A stretch of DNA of 64,000 nt, taken from Motacilla alba alba. Lineage: Eukaryota > Chordata > Aves > Passeriformes > Motacillidae. Below the pieces are notes generated by a model. That model had not been told where the DNA came from. It was given only the letters and a program-made list of their open reading frames with translations, and searched no databases. How positions within the stretch are numbered: position 1 is the stretch's first letter; the number at the start of each line of letters is the position of its first letter. The translations under genes were made by a program, and so were the position numbers. The stretch spans positions 1,054,001 to 1,118,000 of the forward strand of contig NC_052021.1 of assembly GCF_015832195.1 (NCBI RefSeq). The letters are read 5' to 3'. Below, in pieces: positions 36,112 to 47,845 of this stretch.

Positions 36112-38585
36112 CTCTCTCCCAGTTCAACACAACACAACGGTGAACAGACAAATAAGCCAACAGCCCATGCAGACCACATTCTTCCTCTAGCAGGATCAGC
36201 ACCAGAACAACACTTAGGTGATGTGTTTGTCTTCACTTACAGCAGGACCAGCAATGGGAAGAGCCTGCTTGCTTTAAGTAAGAAAATTCAGTACTTGTGG
36301 TTTAACCACAGCCAGCAATTAAGAACCACACCTGAAGCCATGCATGCAAGCAAAGGAAAACAAGGAATTCCCCTCTTCAGGCATACACTCAGCCAACCCC
36401 AGGAAAATAGGGCTCCATCACTGGTTTACATCCAATGTCACGTGTGCTTGTTCTAATGTTCTTCTTACAGCCATGTGGTCAGAACACTCTCTGCTGTACA
36501 TCCTCTTACTGTCAGAGGTCAATTAGAGCAAACGCTCCTGCGCAGGACAACCACCACCATCCTGTTAGCCAGGTCTCATTTCAGTTCCTGGGTATCAGAA
36601 GCTACAAGGGATAACAGTTCAATGTTCGAGGAAGTTACAGAAAGGGACAGTTGAAATCCAGAGTAAGATTATGGCATCCTAGCCAAACATAGTATCCACA
36701 TCTTTTCCTGCTAGGATGTCATACCAGCACATGTGGGAAATAAAACGTGAAAAACAACACCAAAGACTTTTAGAGCTCTTAACAAATGCAAAATTATCTA
36801 CAAGTACGCATTAAGTTGCCTGTGTAGCCTACAAAATCCTAAGAATAGTCTTGAAAATACTACAATCCCACGATACACATAATGGCATGACCTCATCTGA
36901 AAACTGAAATTTAATTCCCATCAATTCATCACATAAAGATATAGTGGGGGGGAATTAACTTAGTACACAACATCTGAAATTATTCTGTTTGCAATAGTAG
37001 CAAAAGCTTTATGACATTAAAAAAAAAAGCTTTCCTAACTCAGAATAGCAAATTAAGACTCTGCCTCCTTGTTAACAATAATGCACAATCATCTAAGAGA
37101 TACGGGAAGGAAACAAACTGCTGCTGTACTTGCTACTTTTACTATTACTTTCAAGCTGCTGTAACTTTTCCTAATTACTTTTAATTAGGAATTTAGTAAA
37201 GCAGGCAGTCAAATTGCCAGACATTTTTGCAAATATGAATGCAAAATGGATCACAGAACATCCCCCTGCAGATCACGTTACCTCTCTTTGCCACATGTAA
37301 TTACATTATAGCATTGTAGTTTGCACTGAAAAATCATGAAAACACAAGAAGGGTAGTCATCCATTGCCTTGAATTTGATTACACTCCTGTAAAACCATTT
37401 AAAAGCTCTTTTTAAAATCCTGGAAGCTCAGAGACATGAATCAACCAACATTTGTAAGATTTTCCCTTTTACCCCTCTGCAGGTCAGATACTCCGCAGAC
37501 TGATGCAATGGTAGTGGCTGGAAGGGAGTGATGGGGGTCAGTCTGGCCCAGGCAGGACCACATCCACATGATAAAGTCCTTTAAAATCCCTCAGAGCTGT
37601 GCCAAAATTTCCCCAAATCACTGAAGTCTGACCCTGCACAAAGGGCAAGGGAATAGTGTGCAGGGAATAAAAACAAATTGTTGTGCCTTTGCTTTCAAAT
37701 TCATGCAGAAGGCAGCAGCAATCTCCAGAAAGCTTGTTCAGCATCTCCTGGGACAGAGGCACACACAAGAACATGGACCACACAGCCCACCCTGTCATCA
37801 GTGCAGCTACACCAGACTCCTGCGTAGCTCATCCACTTCCCTAAGTGCTTGCCAGACTAAGCGCTTCCATCTGTTCCTCATCTACATCCCCAGGTGACTG
37901 CAGGGTGCTGAGCACCCACAAGAATCCCCATCACACTGCCAGTATTCCAGCTGGAAAATATTCCCAGGTTAGATGCAAAGCTGGTAACAGAGATGCACTG
38001 TGCCCCAAAAAAAGCCATGTCAGATGGATTCATGGATTACTGATTTTAGCTCCTTGCTTCAACAAGGGCAATGAATCCCCTTGTCAGCCTGTGCTATTTA
38101 CACCTCTCTATTACTGCATGCTACAGCCATTTACATTTTTGGCTCTTTATTGCTGCCCATCCCTCTCTCCCAAAAACCATGTAAGACTCCATCTCTTAAC
38201 AGTGGTAAAAACTGCTGTCTTGTACTACTCTAAGCTTTCCTACCCTGCTCCCCAGACACAGTAGGTTCTTTACCACAAGTCAGTAATAATGATAGTTTAT
38301 TGCCATTCTTTCCCTTCCTAGCATTTTGCTGTAGGACTGTCACCAACGAAATGTAGCATCTCTAACTTATAAATCCAGAAAAAAAGGATGAAGTTGAGGA
38401 GATTAAAAAAAACCTTTCTAGGAAAAATACTTTCAAGTTTTTAAGGCAAAGGGAAAAACAAATTGTTTCTAAAACATTCATAGCACTATGGTGCAATATA
38501 GCAAATGCCCTCCAGCAACTTTAAAATCTCAGTCTCATGTCTTACGTACACTTGACTGCAGGTGAGGCAAGAAGATAAAACAGGA

Positions 38586-38611
38586 CAGCTTCTGTATTGA
38601 TACAGAAGCTG
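38586..38611. repeat. Perfect 12-bp palindromic hairpin, 2-bp loop
   Basis: The arms cagcttctgtat (38586-38597) and atacagaagctg (38600-38611) flank tg. It could extrude as a small cruciform. No surrounding element was recognised. Confidence 0.9.
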
Positions 38612-39203
38612 AGGCTACTCAGCTTTGTTTAATATTACAAAGTGAGAATTTGTTATGGATTCTAGTCTAACACAACAGATGCTGGAAGATGAAAGTCAAG
38701 ACTGAAAACAACCTCAAGGCATTTTGTAGTTAATTATTCTCTGTCCAAGTACTATCATAAGTGAGCCAAGCAGTCACAGCCAGCATGAGACTTTCAAGGG
38801 AACCTGAGAGTAACAGTGGGGGAGAGGTTGCCCCCTTTCAAATGGTTTATTAGAGAAGTTCAAGCCAAAACAAACATCTAAGTCTATTTGTACAGAAGCA
38901 TAAAGTACTGTGCCTTCCAACAAACGTTGGTGTTCCACAGCTCTAGGATTCATAGTATCCCAATAAGCTTGCTACAAGGTTTTGAAAATGACAAACCTCA
39001 ATTTCCATAAACTGAGCAAGATAATGTCCTGCAAATACCAGTCAGTACATTATGCTAGGGGATATAAGAAAGAATTTTCCTTGTACCACTGTTAGTCTTT
39101 GTCATAGCTAGACATCTGGTTTTGTACACACCCCTTTAGTGCAGAGTGTCCTTCACATGAACACTGCACTGCTCTGATGGTACAGGTCCATCCATCCAAA
39201 GAG

Positions 39204-39281
39204 ATCATTGCTTCCACTGAGGACTGGACTAACACATCATTGCTTCAAACACATCACTGCTTCCACTGAGGACTAGACTGG
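39204..39281 (+). repeat. Direct repeat, unit about 49 bp, two copies
   Basis: atcattgcttccactgagga (39204) recurs as atcactgcttccactgagga (39253), followed by ctggact and ctagact. A third partial catcattgcttc lies between them. It is a local tandem duplication. Confidence 0.8.
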
Positions 39282-39854
39282 CAACTTCTTCCACACAGCA
39301 TCTCCTGGGAACTGGCAACAACAGCTCTCCACCAATCCTGGACATTGCCTTCTGTCACCAAAGCTGTGCCACTGCCAGCTCAAGCTGGCATCAGTCTGCC
39401 GCGCCACCAAAAGCCCTCTAGGCTGCCCTCACTCCCTTCCTTTGAGTTCAGGCATGCACACAGCAAACTACACTGGGCAGCTGACCTGAAGGAAAACAAC
39501 CTTCCTGCTTCCCAGGTGGACTGACAGCAGTTTCCTGCCCCAGACTGCTGAGCAGCTATGCGACTGCTACTGCTACTCATGAGGGAAGGGGCAGAAATGA
39601 GGGCTCGGGAGCAGGGAGAGAGGGAAGTCTCCCGGAGCACTGATGCTGTAAACCAGACCAAGTGGTTGTGGAACCAGGATGCATGAGAAAGAACTAAACA
39701 GAGGAGTGCTCAAGAAGTCTACCATAAATACCAAGGTTAATGATGAAATCCTCATCTTCAGCAGCATTGTGTGTGAACTTCGCAGCATGGTGAAAACCTA
39801 CATGAAAATCATCATTTCACCAGACTAACTTTCCTTTCAGAAATAGTAATATTA

Positions 39855-39875
39855 AGTAATAGTAATACTATTACT
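39855..39875. repeat. Near-perfect palindrome agtaatagta-a-tactattact
   Basis: Two 10-bp complementary arms are separated by a single A. They sit in a TAA/ATT-rich run with further copies of agtaata on both sides, so it is probably a degenerate trinucleotide repeat. Confidence 0.85.
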
Positions 39876-41422
39876 AAGTAATACATTCTTTTAATTAAAT
39901 TCTCCACTGAAAGGCTGGAGATGATTCCTAAGAAGTCTGATACTGTTGGATACTAACATGTTGTCTGTCTTTTAAAGCAGATGGTAGAGAACTCACTGAT
40001 TTACCATGTTCTCTCCCATTACTTCTGCCCTGTATCTGAAGGAAATTGTATTTATACAGATAAAGAGATGCCACAAAGATGGTTCAAGCAAGAAGATGAA
40101 ACTGTGATTATTAAAGTGATGTTGGTGAAGAGTCTTTATGAGGCTAAGAAAAAAATCTTCTTCAATGTTCCCCACCGTTTAATGTGCCAGAGCAAATAAC
40201 AAAATGGATGATTGATTTTTCTTTCATGAAAGGTAAATATACAGGAAATGCAAACTGCTAGCTTCAAAAATCCACAGCATCATAAAATACATACCTGAAC
40301 TCCAATACCTGAAAAATGCAACACATCAAAAGATCCTGCCCACTGATTAGCTATCGAGTCTCATTTTTGTGAGCAAGAATTTTAATGTTTGCTATTACCT
40401 ACTTCCTATAAAATTACACAGAAGGAAATAATATCCGTTGGTCTGTATCAACAAAAAAGGCAAGACAATTTAAGTGTAAATCCATGGCAAGAATTCTTTG
40501 GCTCTTCCCAAAGGAAGAACTGAATTTCTGCATCCATTTTTGTAACAGAAAAACACAATATTTGATTTTGAGAAAAAAATTATAGGACATCCACATGAAA
40601 GCTTGATCAAAACTTATAAAGCATAAAAAAGTCACAATCATTTCCTAAGAAAGCAAGTAGAGAGCACACAAGCCCTGCTTGGGAAGTAGAGCTTCTCAAG
40701 TAGGAGTGTTGTGTGTGGGGCACAGAGCTGTCACTGTTGGGCTGCTGAAGGCTTCCATGACACTTTGCACCAAACTGGAGGTCATCACTGTACTTGGAAG
40801 AGCAGAGAATGCAACTGGCTGCTGGACTGGAATGGAGATGCTTTGCCTGGATCCCTTCTGCAGACACACACACACCCCCTCTCCAAAAAAAACCCTCAAT
40901 CCCTCAACTCTTGGTTCTGTGGTATTTCTGAATTTACTGATAGATGCAGATGATTTCAGATGATCCTGAAAGACACATGACAGCCTTAATATTCTCTGCT
41001 AGCAAGATAGGAAAGAAAGCATCACTACAACAGGGCTGAAATTATTAAAATTCAAAGAAAGGAAGGCTGTAGGGGCTGGTTTCTTGCAAGGCTTGGTGTT
41101 TTTTGCCCTTCTCACTGCAGGTACACATGTGTCAATAGAGAAACAGCTCTATAATACCAAAATACAGCAGTCAGTTCCAGACTGTCACGTTGGCATTGAA
41201 GAAACAGATGAATTATGCTGGACAAGCCAAATACAGAATGTTCAAGACAGCTGTCAGATCAGTATTCCAATGGTCTGTAAACATGATGTGTATAAATATA
41301 TTGCCACTGATCAGCTCAGCATCTTCCTTACTCCAATACCTCTCTCCCATGTTACCTGAACTGCCACAGTGACTTATTTATCAAACTACCATAGCCAAAA
41401 AATCACCTTCTATATTTAGCAG

Positions 41423-41971
41423 TGTGGAATCCTTTGAACCCCTCAGGGAAATCCCCAGGACCTCGCCCTGGAAGAATACACCACAGAGTTTCCACCTAGG
41501 CTGAAAGAGAAGACTTCCCCACGGAGCCTTGCAACACTGATCCACTGCAGTTTTCATTCCCCATACGTTCCTAATTCCTGTGGTTTCTCCTTTCCCTGTT
41601 TCCTCATTGGTTGTGGTATCCCTGGTGGCCAGCCCCATCTTCCCTGTTGGGCAGTGCCCCTTGCACCACCCCTGTGCCCTCCGACCATTGGCCGCTGACC
41701 CCGAGCTTAACCTTGAGCATACCCATGGCCAGGTCTCAGGTCTCTTGTCTGGTTTCCCTCTGGAGTGCTGCAATAAACCTCGCTGGAACCTGACCATATA
41801 AAGGCCCTTCTGCCTCTCTTGGCTGAGCTAGCTGTGTGAGTGTGGTGTGTGGACTTGGCTGCCTTGCCTGAATGCTCACCCAAGCGACTTTTCCACAGGA
41901 GATGCTCATTGGGAATTAGGTAGCAGCAACCAACATCTAAACCCCACACTGCTACATGGTGGTTTAGCACA
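41423..41971 (+). mobile_element. Solo LTR, 549 bp, with perfect 6-bp target duplication
   Basis: It begins TGTGGAATCC and ends TTTAGCACA. TAGCAG hexamers flank it exactly at 41417-41422 and 41972-41977. Two inverted CCAAT motifs (cattggttg, ccattggccg) precede AATAAA at 41772-41777. There are no internal viral genes. The 6-bp duplication points to the ERVK-like class, and it is antisense to CTNNA3. Open frames in 41580-42060 are parts of this LTR and its flank. Confidence 0.9.
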
Positions 41972-43400
41972 TAGCAGGCAGTATTAAAAGCTACTAGCAG
42001 CATATTAAGTTCTAAGCAGCAAGAAAAGGTGGCATTCAAAATCACAGCTGAATCCTTCACAACTGTGCCAAGTGTTACACACTTTTCATTAGTTACCTAG
42101 AATTGCTTCTCACCTCAGTTTATTACCAGATGGTTTCTATCTATCTCTCAATACTTCAGAGAAAAAGAGAACTCACCAAAATACTAAGCTCCAAGGTTCT
42201 GCTTATATCAGTGCTTACACCTCTTCTTCAAAATATCTGGTAACATTTTCCATGGGATCAAATTACTTTCAAAAAAGTTTTTATCACCATCTGAAGATTA
42301 AGCTAAACCATGAACATTTGTGTGTCTTTCTTACATTTTCCTTCCTTTCACGATGTTCCAGTAATTATCCTGTACCACTCTGGTAACTAGCAGCAAGCTC
42401 CAGTGAGAGCTCCCTTTCAAAAGAAGTAAGCCTAAAATTCAGTGTTTCAGATACAGCTCTTCTAAAATATCCCAAACCCCCTGCTCCTTACAACTCTCCA
42501 GGGATCTTTATGCTAATAAAAAGGCTCTAGGCAGAGCCCTCTGTCACAGTGAAGATCATCTTAGCTGTTGCCTTAAGACCACCCACCTCCGATCTCCACT
42601 TTGACACAACTGTTCCAGTTTTAGGCTCAAGGACATGCTTCTCAAAAGCAGCAGCTCAGGATTTGAAAGCTGATTAGACCATAAAAATGTAAAAACCCAT
42701 GAAGAATTTAGATAGAGAAACCAGATTCTCATCTGCTAATCTCTGGTTTCCCACAGGATAGTTCTCCCTCTCTATGTTAACAGGTTTACCATTATTACCA
42801 AGTATTCCAGAGGACTGTTGGAGCAACCACAGTCTTCCCCAAACACACCACTGAAGTGAAGCAGAAGAGTAACAACCCAAAATGGATAATAGCAAAACAG
42901 CTCTATAGATTTATAGCCTTGCTTTTAAAAACAAAAGCTTGCTTGCTTCTTCCCCTTCCCTTTTTCCTATGCACTCAGCTGAAGTCAAGATTCTGCTGAC
43001 ACATCAGGACAGCAACACGGATTCCCCACACAAGTGACACTGGAGATCTTACTTACCTGACAACACCTAAATCTCCCAACCAAAAGTGAGTTATATGAAC
43101 AGAAATAGTTCTTCACCAAATCATATGCAACCAGCTGTTCATTTATTATTATTATTACTACTGATTTAACATTAAATTAATTTCTCATAAAGCATTCATA
43201 ACATTCCAGGATCATTATGTTTTGCATTGGCTCCAATATAAATGCCCAGCTTATTTCATTTCTTGAACAGTCAAAATATTTGCTAATAATTTCACTTGAC
43301 AAAACAAAAAGAGGTTTGTAGAGGTGACAGCCTGGTCAGAGAGTGAGAAAAACAGGTAAGTTTTTGCAGAATCAGCTTGTGAGGCTTTAGGGAGTTGAAG

Positions 43401-43475
43401 ATAAACAATGATCTATTGTTATTATAAACAACCTGCAGGTGTTGTTTTACTGTTTTTCTCAAAGATTGTTTATAG
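43401..43475. promoter_or_regulatory. Candidate enhancer: SOX-, FOX- and E-box-like motif cluster
   Basis: Within 75 bp lie an inverted pair of SOX-type sites, AACAAT and ATTGTT (43404-43420, 5-bp spacer), and a FOX-type ATAAACA (43424-43430). They are followed by a perfect ACCTGCAGGT palindrome (43431-43440) giving a CAGGTG E-box (43436-43441), and a second FOX-type TGTTTAT (43467-43473). Motif density is the only evidence; conservation cannot be judged here. Confidence 0.3.
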
Positions 43476-45507
43476 GAAAGGCATTTTGTTAATCACCCAG
43501 TCAGGTGAAATGTACTGATTATCTGACCAATCTGCTCAGTGTGAATCAGAACAGTGTATAATAAAAGAGAATCCAAAGCCACGCTGAGACTCCAAAGGAG
43601 TGTGTGCACACCAGCCTTCTGGTGAGCCTGGCTCTCTCTTACTCAACAGCAACAAGGGCTCCAAATCAACCCTCTACATTTTACCTACAGCAGATGAGAT
43701 GGATGACGCATGATTAATGAAACAAAAGCCAAAAGGCTTTCCTCCAGTGTTTGCCAATGCTGTAGCTGCCTTTTCCTCTGTGCTCCATAGGAGCTGTCAA
43801 ATCTGCTAAACTCCAAAGAGTTTTCTCTAAGTACTAGGGGGTTTTTTGGTTGGTACTTTTTGGGGCATTTGGGGTCGGGAGGCTCTTTTAATTCTACTAT
43901 ATGGATTGAAACCCATACCATGCTTTCCTTCAATAAGTATTTTGTAAAGCACATAAAATACCTTTCTCTTCACTCTGAAGATTTCAGAGCATTGGGGAGT
44001 TCTGCATGTGAATTTCCCCATTCTGAACTCTAACTGATATGCCTCACGGATAACTTAAGAGATAATTATTTTCCCTATGGAATGTTTTTAAATGATATGG
44101 CATAATCTGGTGTACTGCAAAAACTGCAGGAGCCTTAATCTGTTATTTCTTACTTAGGTAAAATGCAAATTGCTTTCATAGAGCACAGCCCTTTTCTAAG
44201 AAAGCAGCAAATCCTGCACAATGAACATGCCATTAGTAGTAACATAATCTTGTGTGTATTCCATGTTCTCTTTTTAGTCAGATCTATAATCATCAAGTAA
44301 TTCACCCCAGTTTACATTGAGGTTAAACAAAAGGAAACAAATAAACCCAAGGAACTTTCATTTTAGCATAGGAAATTAAAAGCCTAGAAACTTAAATGGC
44401 TGTGAAGAAAAATCAATATTTTAGACGAAATTAGATTTTAAGAGTTTCTGGTATCAGATACAGAGGTTTCAATTTCAATTAAAAAGCTGCATCAGGATGC
44501 ATAATAATCCATTATAAAAGTGCACCTGACCCCTGGAGAAAAAAGAAGCTGGAAGAAGCCTTCTTACAAATCCAGGAACACATTAAATCACATACGAGTG
44601 TGATCTGAAACACAGAACTCTTCAAGTTTTAAAAACAGACACTGAAACTGAATTATTCAAGAGAAAACATTGGTTTGTGACATTTTCAAAACATCACACT
44701 TCCTTGACAGAAATTTTTCATTTCTCCAAGACTTGCACTTATTCAACAGGCAAAAAATGGACTTCTCAAGCTTGCTATTGAACATATTAATATTTGCTCT
44801 TCAACTTTCATTTCAACTACATTACCACAAAAGGGTAAGAATAGTTATGCCGCTGTGTAATCTACAGTGCTCTTCAAAGAACTAATGATCATGAAATTAT
44901 GCAGCCTCAAGGCTACAACACAGATCAGATTCACAGGAATCAGTGAAATCTTTGCTCTAAAAGATCTATGCTGAAGTTTTTATATCTCTGTAACTCTGAA
45001 CATGACAAAATGAACACATTTTTTGGCACATAATATCTTGGGAAAAGTGTACCTGTAGCTGTGCTTTTTTTAACATTCATTTCCTTAAGATGACAGTTCA
45101 AGTTTTTTAATTGGTGATAATCAGTAGAATTCATACTTTACTGTTCCCTTACACAAAAACCAAAACAAGTGGTGAGTCTTTCAAGTTAAAAGTCAAAATA
45201 GGTACTAGTTCAGAGTAAATTATCCCTAATTTTTCGCATTACAATTGCTCATTCAGAAACAGAGCAGCATATTATTGCAATTGCAGTTTTTAAGACTCCC
45301 AACCAATACAGACTATTAACCATTTCTATGTTAACCACAGAGCAAATGAACAGATTACCCAAGTATTTGCATTTATCCTTTGGTCTCCATTTGCTAAGCT
45401 GAGCTGTGTAAATGGAACGTTAGACAAAAGGAACACAAGGAAACATTTGCATTGTGTGACAACACCCTAGTGTAGGTGACAGTGGGAATGAAGTGAACAC
45501 CTCCTAC

Positions 45508-45600
45508 CTGTGGGCACAAAGTCTCAATGTGATTTGCTGCCACTTGGACAATTTTCGTTCCATCTTCATTTGTCGACAATGAACAAGCAAGATTGGCAAC
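45508..45600 (-). CDS. CTNNA3: alphaT-catenin internal exon (first of three in window)
   Basis: This 93-bp internal exon on the minus strand has exactly 31 codons, in phase 0 at both ends. It encodes VANLACSLSTNEDGTKIV then QVAANHIETLCPQ. It corresponds to the alpha-catenin segment AANLACS...LCPQ that directly precedes VINAALALAA, encoded by the next exon at 23 kb. By alphaE-catenin numbering it covers about residues 433-463. The acceptor is a long T-rich tract (tttatttttatttaag) and the donor is cag|gtagga. STNEDGTKIVQ separates it from CTNNA1, which has SNNEEGVKLVR. About 35% of third positions are G or C. No ATG start belongs here; the Met in the open frame is simply not present before the splice acceptor context and the exon is internal. 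Confidence 0.94.
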
Positions 45601-47769
45601 CTTAAATAAAAATAAATAGACAAACTTAAATTAGTAATCAGCTTTGTAAGCAAGTATTCCTGCTCAGACTTCAAACCTGCCAAAACACATCTCTGCTAGA
45701 AGGCTCATCTCTTCATTTTGGGGGAGAAATATTTTGTCAAAGAATGTTTTTGAACAGAGAAACACTGCAGGAGGGAAAAAGAGCTGTGGAAAGAGGTGAC
45801 AGTGATGAGAAATCTTACCACCTCACCCCAATTTAGGCTCAGCTGGTAACAGCTGCAGAGTGGTGTTTAGAAAATAGGAGGAAATTTCAAAGTAAGAGCC
45901 TAAGGTTTCAGCAGATTGCCTGTGATCTTGCCCCTTAATTTTTCAGAGCCCTTCAAACCATAACCAGGCTTTTATGCTGTTCTTTTAAACTTACTTTTAA
46001 GACCTTAAAGCTCAAATAAAATTTATCTTGTTGTAATTAAACACAAAGTAATTTCTGCCCTGAGCTATCAACAAATTATTCTTTTAGTTAGTGGTATGGT
46101 TTTCAACTGAAATTATCGTATCATACAGCATATACAGTGCAACCAACAGTGATAAGGTATATGGCAACTTGCAATCTGTGAAAGAAGAAATCTGTCTTAT
46201 ATTATAACATACACCGTAGAGATACAGCTTCCTTTAAAGTAAAAATCTCTTCCACAATGCTCCACAAGTTTAAATGGATGAAGGAAAAAGTATCTCACTG
46301 CAAATCAATATCAACAGGCTGAAAGAGACAGGTTTGACAAAGGTACGAGAGGCTGGGACACTGGGATCCAGAAGATCTTTTTATCCTACTGTAGTAATTT
46401 TGAGTCCTTCCTTAAACTACTCCACACTTGACAACCACCACAGCCTTCCCTGAAGTAGCTGCACTGCCTACAACCACTCTAATGTTAATGCAGACCAAAA
46501 ACTGCCTGAGAACCAGACCTCTGCAGTGCTGCAAATATCAACACAGACAGCCATAGTTATTTTGGAGTTACCCAAAACTCCTACAACAACTTCTGCAGTT
46601 CAGCTGCCACAAAATAAAAGCAAATCTTCCTTTATCAACATTTTAGGGCACCACCACTACTAGTTCAACAATAATCTACTACACCAAAGGCTTTTATTAT
46701 TCTTACTTAATTGATACAAGTAATTACAAGGCATTAGTCAGTGCATAGACAAATAAATTACTTTTCCTATTAAAAATTCAGAAGCGATTAAGAAACACTT
46801 TCTGAAGGGGATGAGGTTTGGAATGCAAGGCCTTCCACGTACATCTGTGCCTACACAAAAATACTTTGTACAACTTTCCCTGGTATTCCAATACAACTCA
46901 CCAGGGTTCCCTACCGATGTGGTACATTATCTTTTCCACATTAAAAAAATGGTTAAGACTGAAGAAATCCAGTTTTCATCAATGCACTAATATTGTATTC
47001 TCTTTTATTTGAAGTAAACTGCCATAGGTTGGTTTTTTAATGCAGTATCTCAAAAAAATGGGTTTGATTCTATGCTTTCCTTCCGGACCCTTCAACTTAA
47101 AACTACCCACAGATGACTTTCTATCATCACAGTACAACCCTAAGAAGATGCTATTCCCTCCCCTCCAAAAAAAGGAAAAAAATTAGTTGTTTTTCTTTGG
47201 AGTGCAGGTCAGAAGTTTTCACTACTGGTCCCACCAATTAATTCATACTGGCTTCAGTATTTTAATTCCTTTGCCCCAGTCACTGAGGTCCTTGTGTATC
47301 CCTAATTTAAATCTGTGTTCACTCACACTTCAATCCTACAGCACCTATGTAAAATGAAGCACTCTACAGGACTCAGTGCAAACATTATTGATTTAAAGAA
47401 CTCTTCTATGTCTAAAGCAGTAACATTTCAAGGGTAAAATAAAAAGGCGAGGCCAGCCATTCCACCACGACAAAAAAAAACTCTCAGCAGCTTTTTTTTT
47501 TCCTTTACCATAAGGTAACCAGGTTTTTCAAATTCATTTGGCAGTTTCAAGAAAAACTGTACTTTCATTTCTTGGAATCCAGTACAAACGTGTGCACTAT
47601 GGAGCTCCTGTGTATCAGTGAGGAACTGCTCTATGCAGTTTTGTCCCTGTCATGATGAGCAAGGCAGATACAGACAGTTCACAGCAACTTTTTATTGCGT
47701 TTCCTAGTTACACTGGCTCCAACGTTTTGGTACAAATACAGTCCTCGATGTAAATTGTGTCACAGTGAC

Positions 47770-47845
47770 AGAATAATTAATTAGGATGAAAGAGGTCCCC
47801 AGAGATCATGTACTCCAACACCCCACCCCCCACGTTCAAAGGATG
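47770..47845 (-). mobile_element. CR1 LINE 3'-end fragment, antisense to window
   Basis: The plus strand reads attaggatgaaagaggtccc then agagatcatgtactccaac, the reverse complement of the CR1 tail (gttgga...gatct...gggacc). The element is therefore on the minus strand, in the same sense as CTNNA3. Its inner boundary is unclear because similarity fades after the C-rich run at 47820-47830. Confidence 0.6.

Larger units (their letters stand above)
23163..45507 (-). other. CTNNA3: CTNNA3 intron, complete (about 22.3 kb), retroelement-rich
   Basis: This complete intron lies between the exons at 45508-45600 and 23006-23162. It holds most of the transposable elements of the window: LTR-like sequences at 24.8-25.6, 26.0-26.7, 30.14, 34.86-35.30, 35.53-36.11 and 41.42-41.97 kb, and a CR1 at 30.4-30.9 kb. 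It also has a purine microsatellite at 25.98 kb, a 10-bp tandem repeat at 23.98 kb, several perfect hairpins, and a motif cluster at 43.40-43.48 kb that could be an enhancer. Between these the DNA is AT-rich and unremarkable. Confidence 0.85.
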
